From: Clitopilus passeckerianus
Lineage: Eukaryota > Basidiomycota > Agaricomycetes > Agaricales > Entolomataceae
Assembly (NCBI GenBank): GCA_944990035.1
Contig: CALYLX010000159.1
Span: forward strand, 248,001 to 312,000
Reading direction: 5' to 3'
Length of the DNA stretch: 64,000 bases
The notes under the pieces were generated by a model. The model saw only the letters and a list, made by a program, of their open reading frames with translations. It was not told the origin of the DNA and searched no databases. This document shows, piece after piece, positions 24,180-34,688 of this stretch; within the stretch, counting starts at the first letter, position 1, and each line of letters begins with the position of its first letter. The position numbers were made by a program, and so were the translations under genes.

Positions 24180-25456
24180 ATTTCTACTCCTGAAGTCCCT
24201 AAACTCCAAAAGCTCGTCAAGGCGTCCGGCAGCATCCTATTCCCGGTTCGAAAACCACCCCAGGACATATTGTAGAACATATTTGTGTCCTGCCTTCCTT
24301 TCACCCCCGACGAGCCCTTTTCGCTTGAGGAGCCCCTTCTTCAGACCTTCTTCAGATCACCTTATTGCATGTCTGCGCCTTCTGGCGAAGTGTTGCATCA
24401 GGAACACCAGAACTATGGACTCCTTTTTGCTTTGAGTCCGGGGACAACCATAACTTAGTTCAACTCTGGCTCGACAACGCTGCCCGGTCCAACAGGATGC
24501 AGGTCCAATATAAACTATATGACACTGATGACATTTTCGACATCAGTAGCGCCTCTTCCTACATCAGGGATCTTCAACTTGATATTCTAGCATCGAAGCG
24601 TCATGCGCAGGCTTTTCTGGCTAAGCCTTACTACGATTTCTTCACGCGCTCACGTTGATCGTCCAAGACTACCACAGCGACACTCGCTAGAAGGCCAGAG
24701 ATATATGGAACCGCTCGGTCAGGCGCCGTCTCTCAGACAGTTGAAATTGGAATTCGTTGGCTCCGCATTCAATCGTCCCCTCGAAGAAATGACCTCGTTG
24801 TTTCCCTGGACCCAACAGACCCACCTCGACATCGACAGTGTCAAGGTCAAAGTGTTTCCATCCCTCCTTTCGCTCTGCCACAATCTTCAAGATGGCAAAT
24901 TCCAGATCTGTGGTACCTTCCGTAACGGCCCCCGACCTGCCAAATCCAAGGAAACAACACTCGATCACTTGATCACACTTTCTATCATGCTTCTTGAAGA
25001 CACCTTCGACCCCGGTCTACTCTGTGAGTTCAAGCTCCCGAAGCTCACCTCGCTCTCACTCGAAGAATTTGACGAATGGTCATACTACTTCAAGAGAAAC
25101 AAGCAGCGTCTCTGGGTGACTCGAGTCATTTCTTCTCGCAAGTCCAGAATCTCCAGGTTCTGACCTGTATCCATCCTCCCAACAATCTCGTACCCTTTCC
25201 ACAGAATACCCCATTCCTCCGAGAGCTTACGCTCATGACCTATTACGACATCGATCATGTGCTGAGTGCCATGACTCTTCACCCAAATGGCAACGGCAGC
25301 CAAATTTCTATTCTCCCACAGCTCACCAAGTTCGCGATCGATGTGTACGATGAATCGGAGATTCGAGCGTCTGCGAGATGCATCATTCAAATGGCTACTT
25401 CGAGGATGGAGCGGAGCCTGCCCGCTGGGTATTCCCCTTTGAAGGAATTGTCGTGA
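24180..25456 (+). pseudogene. F-box/LRR-like protein, copy 1 (broken)
   Basis: Related along its length to the copy at 26083-27566. The F-box-like segment reads KPPQDIL-stop-NIFVSCLP, where the intact sister has VPQEVLQHIFVLCLP: a TAG at 24273-24275 replaces a Gln codon. Downstream blocks in different frames (DIFDISSASSYIRDL, QTHLDIDSVKVKVFPSLLSL, NLQVLTCIHPPNNLVPF) correspond to the sister gene, so at least three frame changes are needed. Not functional as sequenced. F-box proteins recruit substrates to SCF ubiquitin ligases. Confidence 0.65.
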
Positions 25457-26055
25457 TGTACCCGACACTCAGGCGGACCTGCTCGAAGAGCTCCAGCAGG
25501 CGTTAGGTAGGCATCGGGGTTGAACTATCGGATATTGATTGGCCTTGGTCGAGTCCAAGTCGAGTCAGGTTGACCCTCCGATTGCACTGTATGGCACATT
25601 CTACATATGTCTTTAGTAGCCCCATACATCTATAATTAAGTTCGTTCTGTCGCTGCTAAATCTGTGCTCCATTTAATACTATTATCATCGAAGAGGTTCG
25701 AGAATCTGGATTCCTGGGCTTAGACCATTGACAAGAATCAATTACTCTACAACACTGTCGGCTTCTAATCGTGGAATGGCAAATCGGATGGCTGTGGGAA
25801 GAAGGACAGTGAAATCATATTGCCAGTTGAGGTCAAGTTGAGCCGTGACTGTCACTTCCCTGTCTCTCCCTCAACGACGACCACCAGCCACCACCATGGA
25901 TCTTTTACCCTGGTCAAAATGTCACAGCCTTGACGCTGAACGGTGAACAGCCCGGCTCTGTTACAAGCATTGGCAGAAATACATATACCCACAATTTTCA
26001 GAAAGACGCGGGGTAAGTTTCTTTTTGCTCCAATATCAGGTGCGGCTAACATTTT
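25457..26055. other. spacer between F-box copies
   Basis: No gene supported. A GTAAGT...ATCAG pair at about 26011-26064 could be a 5' intron of the following F-box gene, but no initiator ATG in frame was found upstream. Confidence 0.35.
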
Positions 26056-26082
26056 GTGCTATCAGACCAAGTTAACCACCCC

Positions 26083-27566
26083 AGGATGACAGAAGAGACG
26101 ATCTGGACTTTCTTGAGGACAGGCGTCTGTCCAGAGGGCCCGGAACACAGGTCTATCACCAATACCCATGGCGAGCTCACTGGAAAACTCTCCAGGCTCC
26201 GAGCCGCCAACAAGGATCCCCAGCAGAATGCCGAACCCAAGAGATGTGAAGAGCTTGTGGAGGCATACAGCAGCATCCTTGCACCCATCCGAAAAGTTCC
26301 TCAGGAAGTTCTCCAGCACATTTTTGTGCTGTGCCTTCCTGACAACGCCGGCCCGTCCCCAGCCAACCCGAAGACACCACCTTTGACATTCTCTGGTGTT
26401 TGCTTCTCCTGGCGTTCCACGGCTCTGGATACGCCTGAACTATGGCGCAAGCTTGCCTTCGCCGGCTGGCAGAGTCATGACTTGGCTCGGCTCTGGCTCG
26501 GAAGGGCTGTCAGAGGCAACGGAATCGAGCTCCGTTACGAAGCCACTCCCGACGACATTTTCGATATCACCAACATCTCCCCTCATGTCAAGCACTCGAA
26601 CTCACTGTCCCGGCGTTGAAGGAACACACGCGGGCTCTACTCTCAAAGCCGCGCTACGATTCTCTGCAGGACCTGACCGTGTTGGTCTGCGGTTATCCCG
26701 ATGTTCGACCAACAGAAACCAGTCAGTCTACAACCGCTTGGATGGCACCACGCCTTGAGAAGTTGACGCTGGCCTTCCAATCGTATGGGTTCGAGCGTCA
26801 CCATAGAAGCATGAGCTTGTTGTTCCCCTGGGCTCGACTTACACACCTCCGAATCAACTATCTCTTTGTCGGACTCCTTCCATCCCTCCTTTCCCTCTGC
26901 AAGGTCCTGCAGTATGGGCACTTCAGGATACTGAACTACGCTCGGGTCGACATCGACCATCGTGTTTCGCTCACTACCACAGTCCTCAACGACCTTATTA
27001 CCCTTTCGATTATCACTGATGACGACAACTTCAACCCAGACATGTTCGGCCATGTCAGTTTTCCTAACCTCACTTCGTTTATGTTAGAGGAACCAGATGA
27101 ACTATCCTATCTGGAGGAACCGCGTCGCTGGACACAACCCGACCACTTCTTTGCCCAAGTCCAAAACCTTCAATCTCTCACCTTCATGCATCCTCCCCAT
27201 GACCTACCTCTACTCCTACGCAACACAACCCTTCTTCGTGACTTGACAATCAAGACTCACTATAGCATTGACCAAGTTCTGGGTGCCATGACCCTTGAAC
27301 CCAACAATCTCGGGCACAACATCCTACCACGGCTTGCGACCTTTCATCTCGATTGGTTCGTTCGGATTAAGGCCTCAGCCGCGTATATCATTCCGATGCT
27401 CAGGTCGAGATTGGTGAATGTACCGGCCTTATATTCGCGTTTGGAAGAGTTCAGGGTTGACGTACCCAAACGTCAACGGAAGCTTCTGGAGGACCTCCAG
27501 CAGGCATTGGATGAACATCCGGCCTATATCATTCGGTCGTCTCAGGCTCAAGACGACGAATTTTGA
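26083..27566 (+). CDS. F-box/LRR-like protein, copy 2 (one frameshift)
   Basis: Candidate start ATG at 26089 (MTEETIWTFLRTG); stop at 27564-27566. A short coiled N-terminus precedes the F-box-like core PIRKVPQEVLQHIFVLCLP and the associated CFSWRSTALDTPELW. A long region of leucine-patterned segments follows (LEKLTLAF, LTHLRINYLFVGLLPSLLSL, LPRLATFHLDWF). This is the common agaricomycete F-box layout; such proteins are adaptors for SCF E3 ligases. The frame slips after ISPHVKH at about 26595: the sister copy reads straight through. A missing base in a CC pair restores it. Either this is a recent pseudogene or the base was lost in assembly. Confidence 0.65.
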
Positions 27567-27685
27567 GCTAGATGATATTTGGCACACCCAATAGGGGAGG
27601 ATTATTAATATGTCTAGCAAATCTGACAATCACTACGTTCTTCCTTCCATGACCTTTCACCTACTACATTCCAATTGAGAACACC

Positions 27686-28495
27686 TTGACGTTCTTGTTG
27701 CTGCTTCGCAACCGTAATGGCTATCGACTTTCACCTCGTCGCACCCCCTCTTGTAGACCACATCGTGGGCTACCATGCCCGACTCCTCAACAGCTTCCGT
27801 GGAAGCCACTCTTCATCGCTTTTCAGCATGCAACCTACCACCAATCGGTGTTGAGCGCGTCATCCTTGAAGACTTCCGGAGAATTTGAGGGGACAAAGCA
27901 ATCCAACTACGGCATCACCAAATCCATCTTGAGCACGAGCGTCAGAAGACATCTGAACCCGGCAATCTTTTACGGGCTGTCTCTACCAAATTTACGTGAT
28001 TTTATCTCAAAACAACCCGACGAGATCACATACGAGGAACACCCGCGACAGTGGCCTCATCCTGACGATTTTCACAGATCGCTTCCCAACCTCAAGGAAC
28101 TCGATTTCAGTCACCCAACGGACAAGCTACCTGAAGTATTGCAACATACATCGGAGCTCGAAAGGCTGGTAGTGACCACCAATTGCAAGATCGACAACAT
28201 CCTCGATGCATTGACACCGAGCTTTGATAACGCGGAAGACAACATCCTGCCGAAGCTCACTCAGCTCGTTCTCCGTCATGTTAATTCCAGACTTGGGCTT
28301 GATGCGTCCCACGACAAGCTAATACGCATGCTTGCCTCAAGGCTCAGCAAAGACAAACCTCAAAATATTTCTCCACTCACGGAATTTTATATCTGGGCGG
28401 GAAGGTCGCAGGAGGATTTATCCGAAAAAGTTCGCCGGACGGCAGAGGGCGACCCAGTTGAAGTAACATGCCTCACATCTGGGGGAACGCTGTAG
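27686..28495 (+). pseudogene. chimeric F-box family fragment, copy 3
   Basis: The distal part (about 27945-28495) is homologous to the C-terminal third of the F-box copy at 26083: LPNLRDFISKQPDEITYEEH and DKLPEVLQHTSELERL match LTSFMLEEPDELSYLEE and DLPLLLRNTTLLRDL. No F-box precedes it. Instead, a second frame from ATG 27717 reads MAIDFHLVAPPLVDHIVGYH, which has no counterpart in the family and stops after about 46 codons. The junction looks like a rearrangement that joined an unrelated 5' segment to an F-box-gene tail. Confidence 0.5.
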
Positions 28496-28819
28496 ATATA
28501 TTTATCGCATGTGAAATAATGCAAGACTTTGGTTAATAACAACTCATTAGCAGAGAAACTCACAGCCACGAAATCATTGACTATTGACGAAAGAACTTTG
28601 AGCGAGTGGGAAGCACCAGCCAAACATGGTCGGAAGCTGTTAAGCGCCCGATAGGCGCTGAGCGCACCCTCTGATTGAAACCACCTGATCTCGGGCTTCC
28701 CATTTCCCTCACGTTGCACCAGAACATATCAATCTGATGAGCGAAGATGCGGTACGCGAGCCCAGTGGGATCTATGATCATTTGCCTGACATTACTCCCT
28801 CTAGGGCCTGGTAAAGCTC

Positions 28820-30374
28820 TTGGAGGCCCTCACCGAGGGCAATGATCCTCTCGATGATAGCGAAGTCAGAGAGATGGAGAGGTTTTGCACCGCTATTCGT
28901 CAGAAGATGGCTACAATGGTTGAGGATAACCCAGCATCAAATATCCAGTCGACTCAGTCGGGCCTCCAGACTCTGCTGGACGCTTGTGATAAGGCACTCT
29001 CCCCGATCCGGAGGATTCCCTATGATCTTGTTCAAGAAATCTTCTTATGCATGATACACCACATTATGGGTACACTCCCCCATCAAAGAACTACCCCCTA
29101 TGTCAATCAGCCATGTTTGCAGATTCTGGCGCGGAATCGCCCTAACCACCCCCGAGCTCTGGTCAACAATCTGCGTGGCTAGAATAGGAGACCGTACACC
29201 CAATATGTCAATGAATGTCTTGCGCGAGCAGGGCATTCATTGACTTTGCGTATCAAGGCGAATTTCCTCTCTTCATACCAGGGTGGCGGCTTCTCGGAGT
29301 CCATCCTGTTCGACATCTCGCCCTTTGCATCGCGTATCAAAGCCCTAGAGCTCCATTATGGACGGAACCTTCCTTAGCTCCGCTCACTTCTAAGGATAAA
29401 TCTCGATGAGCTAGCGGCCTCGAACATCTATGTAACTGGATGTGAATACGCCGGAATTTTTGGAGACAATCCTATCCCACTGCTAGAATATGCAAAATCC
29501 CTGCAGCCTTACCGTCAAGGTCGATCGCACACACCCGTATAGATGGACGGTCGCTCAACTGGGATTCCCGTGGGGTCAGCTCACACACGTAGTCCTTGAG
29601 GGAATTCACCCTTATATCTTCTCACTCTTCCTCTCGAAGTGCCTCTCTCTTCGAGATGGAGGATTCAATACCGACATCAAGGCAGACCATTGGTGGGCAC
29701 CAGAGAACCCAGGGGTACCTTTGCATGTCCCACAAGCATCACTTTCCTACCTTCAACGACTCCAACTCGCTACACCTACTTCGTATAATCCCGGTCTACT
29801 GCGCCGGATCGACTTTTCAAATATAACCGAGTTAGACCTCTCCATCTATTCGGTATATTTTCCGGAAATTACATTGAACTGGAGTCATTTTCATGCACAA
29901 GTCACTCATCTTCGATCATTCCTGTTCAAAGGCCAAATTACACCACAGATATGCGACATTTTTACCCACACACCGCTCCTCCGGAGCCTTACTGTGCATC
30001 CATCCGATGGCGCTTCGCTGCTCATTGCGGCCTTGACCGATCAACAAGAAGGCTCGAGTGGTAACGTTCTGCCCAATCTGGCTAACCTACACATATATGC
30101 CAACGACAACAACTCGTTCAATGTATCACCTCGCGCCGTGGTACATATGGTCGCTTCAAGGCTCAAGGCTCACCTCCCACCATCGTTCTCTCCTCTGCAG
30201 TTGCTGGCGGGCCATGTTACAGTTGTGGGCTTGGGTAGGGGTTACAATTTTGTTGGCCAGGTGAAGGCGGCGATAGCTTCCGTACCTGAGAATGAGCGGC
30301 CTGTTATCAAGTTATCCCAGAGGGAAGCATTTTCTGACCTTCTAACCGATTCTGAGCCAGAAGATCCTAGTTGA
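28820..30374 (+). pseudogene. F-box/LRR-like protein, copy 4 (frameshifted)
   Basis: Begins MEALTEGNDPLDDSEV. The F-box-like core is PIRRIPYDLVQEIFLCM, followed after a +1 shift (an extra A near 29102) by ISHVCRFWRGIALTTPELW. A second shift near 29233 and a third near 29490 are needed to reach the long open frame 29490-30374 with LTHVVLEGIHPYIFSLFL and LPNLANLHIYAND. All shifts are single bases in short runs. The C-terminal tail EREAFSDLLTDSEPEDPS type (Ser/Asp rich) differs from copies 1-3. Diverged member of the array. Confidence 0.55.
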
Positions 30375-30562
30375 TCACTGGCGCCACTTGAAGTCTTACT
30401 GGGATATGTGTGGACAGCGTTCAAACTGTAGGTCAATAGTATTGAGATCACATTTTTGTCAGGATACATTCCAACCTGTGCTAATAGTCGTACAAAGAGA
30501 TAGTAAATCAGGTTTTTTGTCAAGGTTGTTCGATGTTCAAATGGATGATCGAAGCATGCCGC

Positions 30563-31616
30563 TCAGTCAGATGCACCGATCGGGCTGAGGCACATTCCTC
30601 CCAAACTCTTGTAACCGGTGAGGTTAGGCATCCATTTGCCGCTGTTGGAGTCGTAAGACTTGAGGTAACAGACACTATCAGTGCCGACGTGGAGCAAGTC
30701 GATGCGTTTATCTTGCGTGGTGAGCGCCGTGAGCGTGTCGACGGTAGTACCGCCCATGAACTCGTACTCCTTCCTAGAAGGACGCCACTCGTTGTTCTCG
30801 TAGTACTTGTGATAAATGGCATGGTCAGTGCCTAACCACGAAGATGTCAAGGTCGTTGGTCTAGATTAGAGGAGAGAAGAACGAACCAATAACGAAGACA
30901 TCAAGACGGCCCTTCTTCAAGCTAACCACCTCGGGAAGTGGGTGGATAACACCCCCGAGAGACTCCCATTTCTCGCTGAACTTGTTGTTCTCGCAAGTGA
31001 GTACGTAGAGCTGGGAGTCGTCACCCACGGTGAAGACATCGATGCGCTTGGAGTCGATGGAAATAGCCCTAGGAATATCGTAGCAAGTGCCTCCCAAGTT
31101 CTGCCACTCCCCGCGAGCCTCCTTGCCCTCGAGGCTCTTGTGATGAATCTTGCGGTCAGGGGTCGTTCCGAATAAGTCGATGCGGTCCCGCTCGCGAGAA
31201 ACAGCAGCGACGGGTGCTATGAACCGACCGCCCAGGTTCTCGAACTCCTTGCTGAAGGAGTTGCCCTCCATGCGCTTGCAGTAGACGTTCCCCTCCTTGC
31301 CGACGATGAAGACGTCGAGGCGATCGCGGCCGCAGGAGACTACGGAGGGGCGCTCAGCGAAAGTTCCGCCGAGATTCTCCCAGTCCTGCCAGCGACGGCC
31401 GTCGAAGCACTTGTGCATGAGTTCGCGCTTGAAGTTGAGGGTGAAAACGTTGAGAATATTGTTCTCGCGAGAGATGTAGGTGGGCTCGTAGATGGACTGG
31501 CCACCGAGGCTCTCCCACTTCTTCTCGTTGGGGGTACCGTCGAAGGTCTTGTGCATGACGCTGGAGTCCGAGCCAACGACGAAGAGCTCGACGCGGTCTT
31601 GAGATTGAGTATTCAT
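30563..31616 (-). CDS. seven-bladed beta-propeller lectin-like protein (PLL type)
   Basis: Start ATG 31614-31616, stop at 30563. Two exons (31616-30887 and 30831-30563) total 999 nt, 332 residues. The protein is seven repeats of about 45 residues with the pattern [DR][RL][IVL][DE][VL]F..G.D....HK......W..LGG: for example DRVELFVVGSDSSVMHK, WESLGG, DRLDVFIVGKEGNVYCK, FENLGG. This repeat resembles the Photorhabdus PLL/PHL lectins and related fungal propeller lectins, in which sugar sites lie between blades. There is no signal peptide, so it is probably cytosolic, as for many fungal fruit-body or defence lectins. Sugar specificity cannot be told from the sequence. Base composition is more GC-rich and codon use more biased than in the neighbours, suggesting high expression. 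Confidence 0.78.
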
Positions 31617-31766
31617 GCTGCCAATAGAAGTGAGTACGATGGTACTCGTGACGTAAAAAAATATAGCTTACTTTGAGCGAAAGAGGTTTTGGATTGAGCT
31701 GAAAATCTTGGAAGTGAAGACTCGACTGTGAAGCGATGTGAGGAATGTCCACCAAGTTTCAACCAC

Positions 31767-31774
31767 TATATATA
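31767..31774 (-). promoter_or_regulatory. TATA box of the lectin-like gene
   Basis: TATATATA, 151 bp upstream of the lectin ATG on the minus strand and the only strong TATA element in the upstream region. It is consistent with the strongly expressed look of the gene. Confidence 0.5.
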
Positions 31775-31779
31775 CGATT

Positions 31780-33000
31780 TCAAGTCGCGTTCTAGATGCG
31801 CCTGCCTTGCGCAGTAGCTCGAGCATGATGAATAAATGACGCAGCACAATATCTTCTGGAAACCCCGCTATCTAATCGCCTTCGAAGTTTTGTGGGGTGA
31901 AAGTTGCATCCAGGGACTACTTCAATGAATTTGAATACTAGAAGCGTCAAAACGAACCAAGGTAGACGTTTATCCAATGTATATTGTCATGAAGAACGTT
32001 GATGATAGAGGACTTTGAAAATCAGCGTCAGGCAGCCGGTCAACGAGCGCAGGTCATAGCCGCCCGTGATTTCTATCGAAGTTCCTTTGGGTTAAAAAGA
32101 AACGTTGTGCGGAGGTAAAGGACTGGTTAGCCTGACGAGGTTTAGAAGAAGTTCACAGGGAGTGAGCGGAGCTTGTACACAGGACCGCATTATTGGGGCC
32201 ATGACCGGATCTTGGAGGGAGAACAAGTTGCCTATTTCCTCAATATTTCCTCGTCAGTTCCAGAGACGACGTCTTCATCCCAGGATGGAGCCTTGAGAGC
32301 TCTGGGCTTGGGGACCCCAGTGAAAAATTTTATGGGTAGTTCTTTCAGAGTTTTCCCCGGGTGTTAACAAGGTTTTACACACTTGTTGCCATCGTTGTTA
32401 GCTGCTAAGGTTAGCCTCATCAAATAAGGTTTCGAGTTGCCTTTGTTTATCTCGGGGACGTTCGGCGGACCAGCTGAGCTTCATTGTTTGGCGGTGGATT
32501 CGGTCAAATCCGTGGCTGAGATTAAAGTCAGCGGGACGGCAAACTCCGAGAGAAAGTTCCCACCATGGAGCCTGGGACGTCTTCTGAACGTTCGTAGTAC
32601 TTACAACCTCAGATTTGACCTCGTTCAGCCCCTTGGCTCAGTTGAGCAAGGGATACGAGTGCCTCGTTCTATCTATGTATTCAGGAAGACGGGGGAACCG
32701 ATCGAGCAGCGAAAATGATATTCCAGCAATTGAGGCAAACTAGAACTCCAAAATCTCAGCTGCCACCCCATGCAACCAAGTTTCAATGGCACGCGGGACT
32801 ATTCGCCTGAGGTCGTGTTTCATACGCCAAGAAGTCGCGCTGGAAGAGATTGGACGCGTCCTTCTTGAAAAACTCATGACCTCAGAACTCTACGCCAAAC
32901 TGGCGTAGGGCCACATGGTGAGGAAGCCGATTTTCTGCTTCTTGCATCTTGACCGACATACTTTCGTTAGATATCATATATCTTTAGATAGGCTTTTACC
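31780..33000. other. intergenic, no supported gene
   Basis: About 1.2 kb with short frames only (longest 93 codons at 32437, no motif). No repeats noted. Confidence 0.4.
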
Positions 33001-33780
33001 ATGAACGCCAACAGAGAAGACCTCGATAATCTGGGAGTGCCAGTACTGAGAAGTGATAGGAAAGAAACCGGTGTCGATCTGGCCAGATCGACGAAGAAGG
33101 ATTCGAAGTTCTGGACGATCATGGGAGTGATGCACTCTTGCTGCTTCCTGTCGCTTCTGGAATGCGTGAGTGATCATAATAACCCGAAAGCTTCCATCCT
33201 CTAACAGCAAACTCGCAGACATCTGTTTCCACCGCATTCCCGACTATCTCTTCCGCCTTGAATGGAACAGATTTTATTTGGATCGGTTCAGCGTACACTT
33301 CATCCCTGTAACTAGAGGACTTTCGCAGGTAAGGAGGCAATACCCATACCAGCAACAGCTTCCCTAATTGTTGCTACAGATATTTGGTCACCGCCCCGTT
33401 CTCGTGGCATCTCAAGCCTATTTTGGATAGTGCATCATCGCTGTTGTACCTCTCTGTTGTCCGCAATATGTGCGAGGACATCGCCACAAAAGGTTCTGGG
33501 ATACGAAGCATTGGCTGGTGTTGGATTTGGGATGGTCTACTCGTCATCTTACCCCCTGGACCTAGCTCTGGAACCTCAGGCATTGGCGTTTTGCAGGCCC
33601 TTGCGGCAGTTTGCTGGGTAAGTCTTCTCTCATTAATATCCCTTCTGTACATGTTGACCGATGGCTGCCTTGCAGATATGGGCAATCACCATCGCTAGGA
33701 CGGTACTACGTAAATACGCCGTAACCCATTACCTGCAGCCATCTCGGTCCATTCGTAGCCTCTGCAACAATCTAAACCCT
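33001..33780 (+). pseudogene. MFS drug-efflux-type transporter, internally deleted
   Basis: Start ATG 33001. The N-terminus FWTIMGVMHSCCFLSLLE, a 50-nt intron, then TSVSTAFPTISSALNG and TDFIWIGSAYTSSL match the first two helices of fungal 14-helix MFS efflux pumps (consensus DQTIVATALPTI, DFIWVGSAY). An in-frame stop follows. After a further intron, IFGHRPVLVASQAYFG matches helix 2-3. The sequence then jumps to EALAGVGFGMVYSSSYPL and RPLRQFAGIWAITIARTVLR, which belong near helices 11-13. The central half of the gene is gone. Dead gene. Confidence 0.65.
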
Positions 33781-34688
33781 AATCGCTTCTATGACCAAGG
33801 TTCCAGTGGAGACATGGCGTGCTATTGGGGGAGGTATCGAGGGTGACATGGGTGGCTGCGAGGTTGTTGATGAAGGGCTGGGTTTGAGTAAGAAGGTTGA
33901 CGAGAAGTGGGGAATTAAGGTGGCCGAGACGGATGCCAGTGGTGCTGTCCTTGGAAAAACTGAGGGGTGGGCAGTGCCGTTCGGGTGCAAGACTCGTAGA
34001 CGAAAAATGTTTATGACATTAGGGTACCTATCTAATGTGATGATCTTCGAGATTATTCCAAGCCTCGTGTACCAAAGTTCTGTGAACATCAAATGGCCCA
34101 GAATCCAGAGAGATCAAAGTGGCGTGCCCATCAATGAGCCGTCCTGGTCCTGCTTCCTTCCGAGCTGAATTCTGGTCACGACCTCACTTCATGAACCTTA
34201 TATTGTTAAGATACCCAAGATGATAACGTATCTGACAAACGTGGATTTGGCATTGCAATCTCTTTACTGGAGGCCCTTCCTCTCAATTACCGCCCTCGAG
34301 GATAACCCGTCCACAAGGATTTGAAAGCATCGGCAGATTTAGCAAAGGCTTCATAGACGACAAGCTGATATGTTCTTGACTTCGGCACCTTTGGGAATTA
34401 TCACCTCACAGGATAAGCTCACAATGCACCTTGGCGTGTGGTCCCAGCTTCTGAACAGCCTGGTATGTTTCTCTACACCACTGCAATCCGTCCAGTCTGA
34501 TCAATGCTGGGACTCATAGGCCAGTGTACGAGCTCGATGTCAAGCCGGGGAAGAAGAACTCAATCCGTACCTTTGGACGGTTATAGAAAATATGGGCCCT
34601 TGGGTTCCTAGTACTACGCAAGTCGAAGCGGGAAAGGCCATATCGATCCAGCGATCATTCAGGCTGCGGCTCCCGTCACCGTAGAGCA
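33781..34688. other. duplicated intergenic segment
   Basis: 34000-34250 is similar to 37480-37740 (shared blocks such as CATTCTGGTCACGACCTCA, ATTATTCCAAGCCT and ACCCAAGATGATA) and more weakly to 40190-40330. It marks the unit boundaries of the tandem duplication that produced the three zinc-module genes. No gene. Confidence 0.55.

Noticed and set aside
30533..31676. Plus-strand frames over the lectin gene
   Set aside because: Shadows caused by the strong codon bias of the minus-strand lectin gene.
32437..32718. 93-codon frame
   Set aside because: No recognisable motif or intron context; likely chance.
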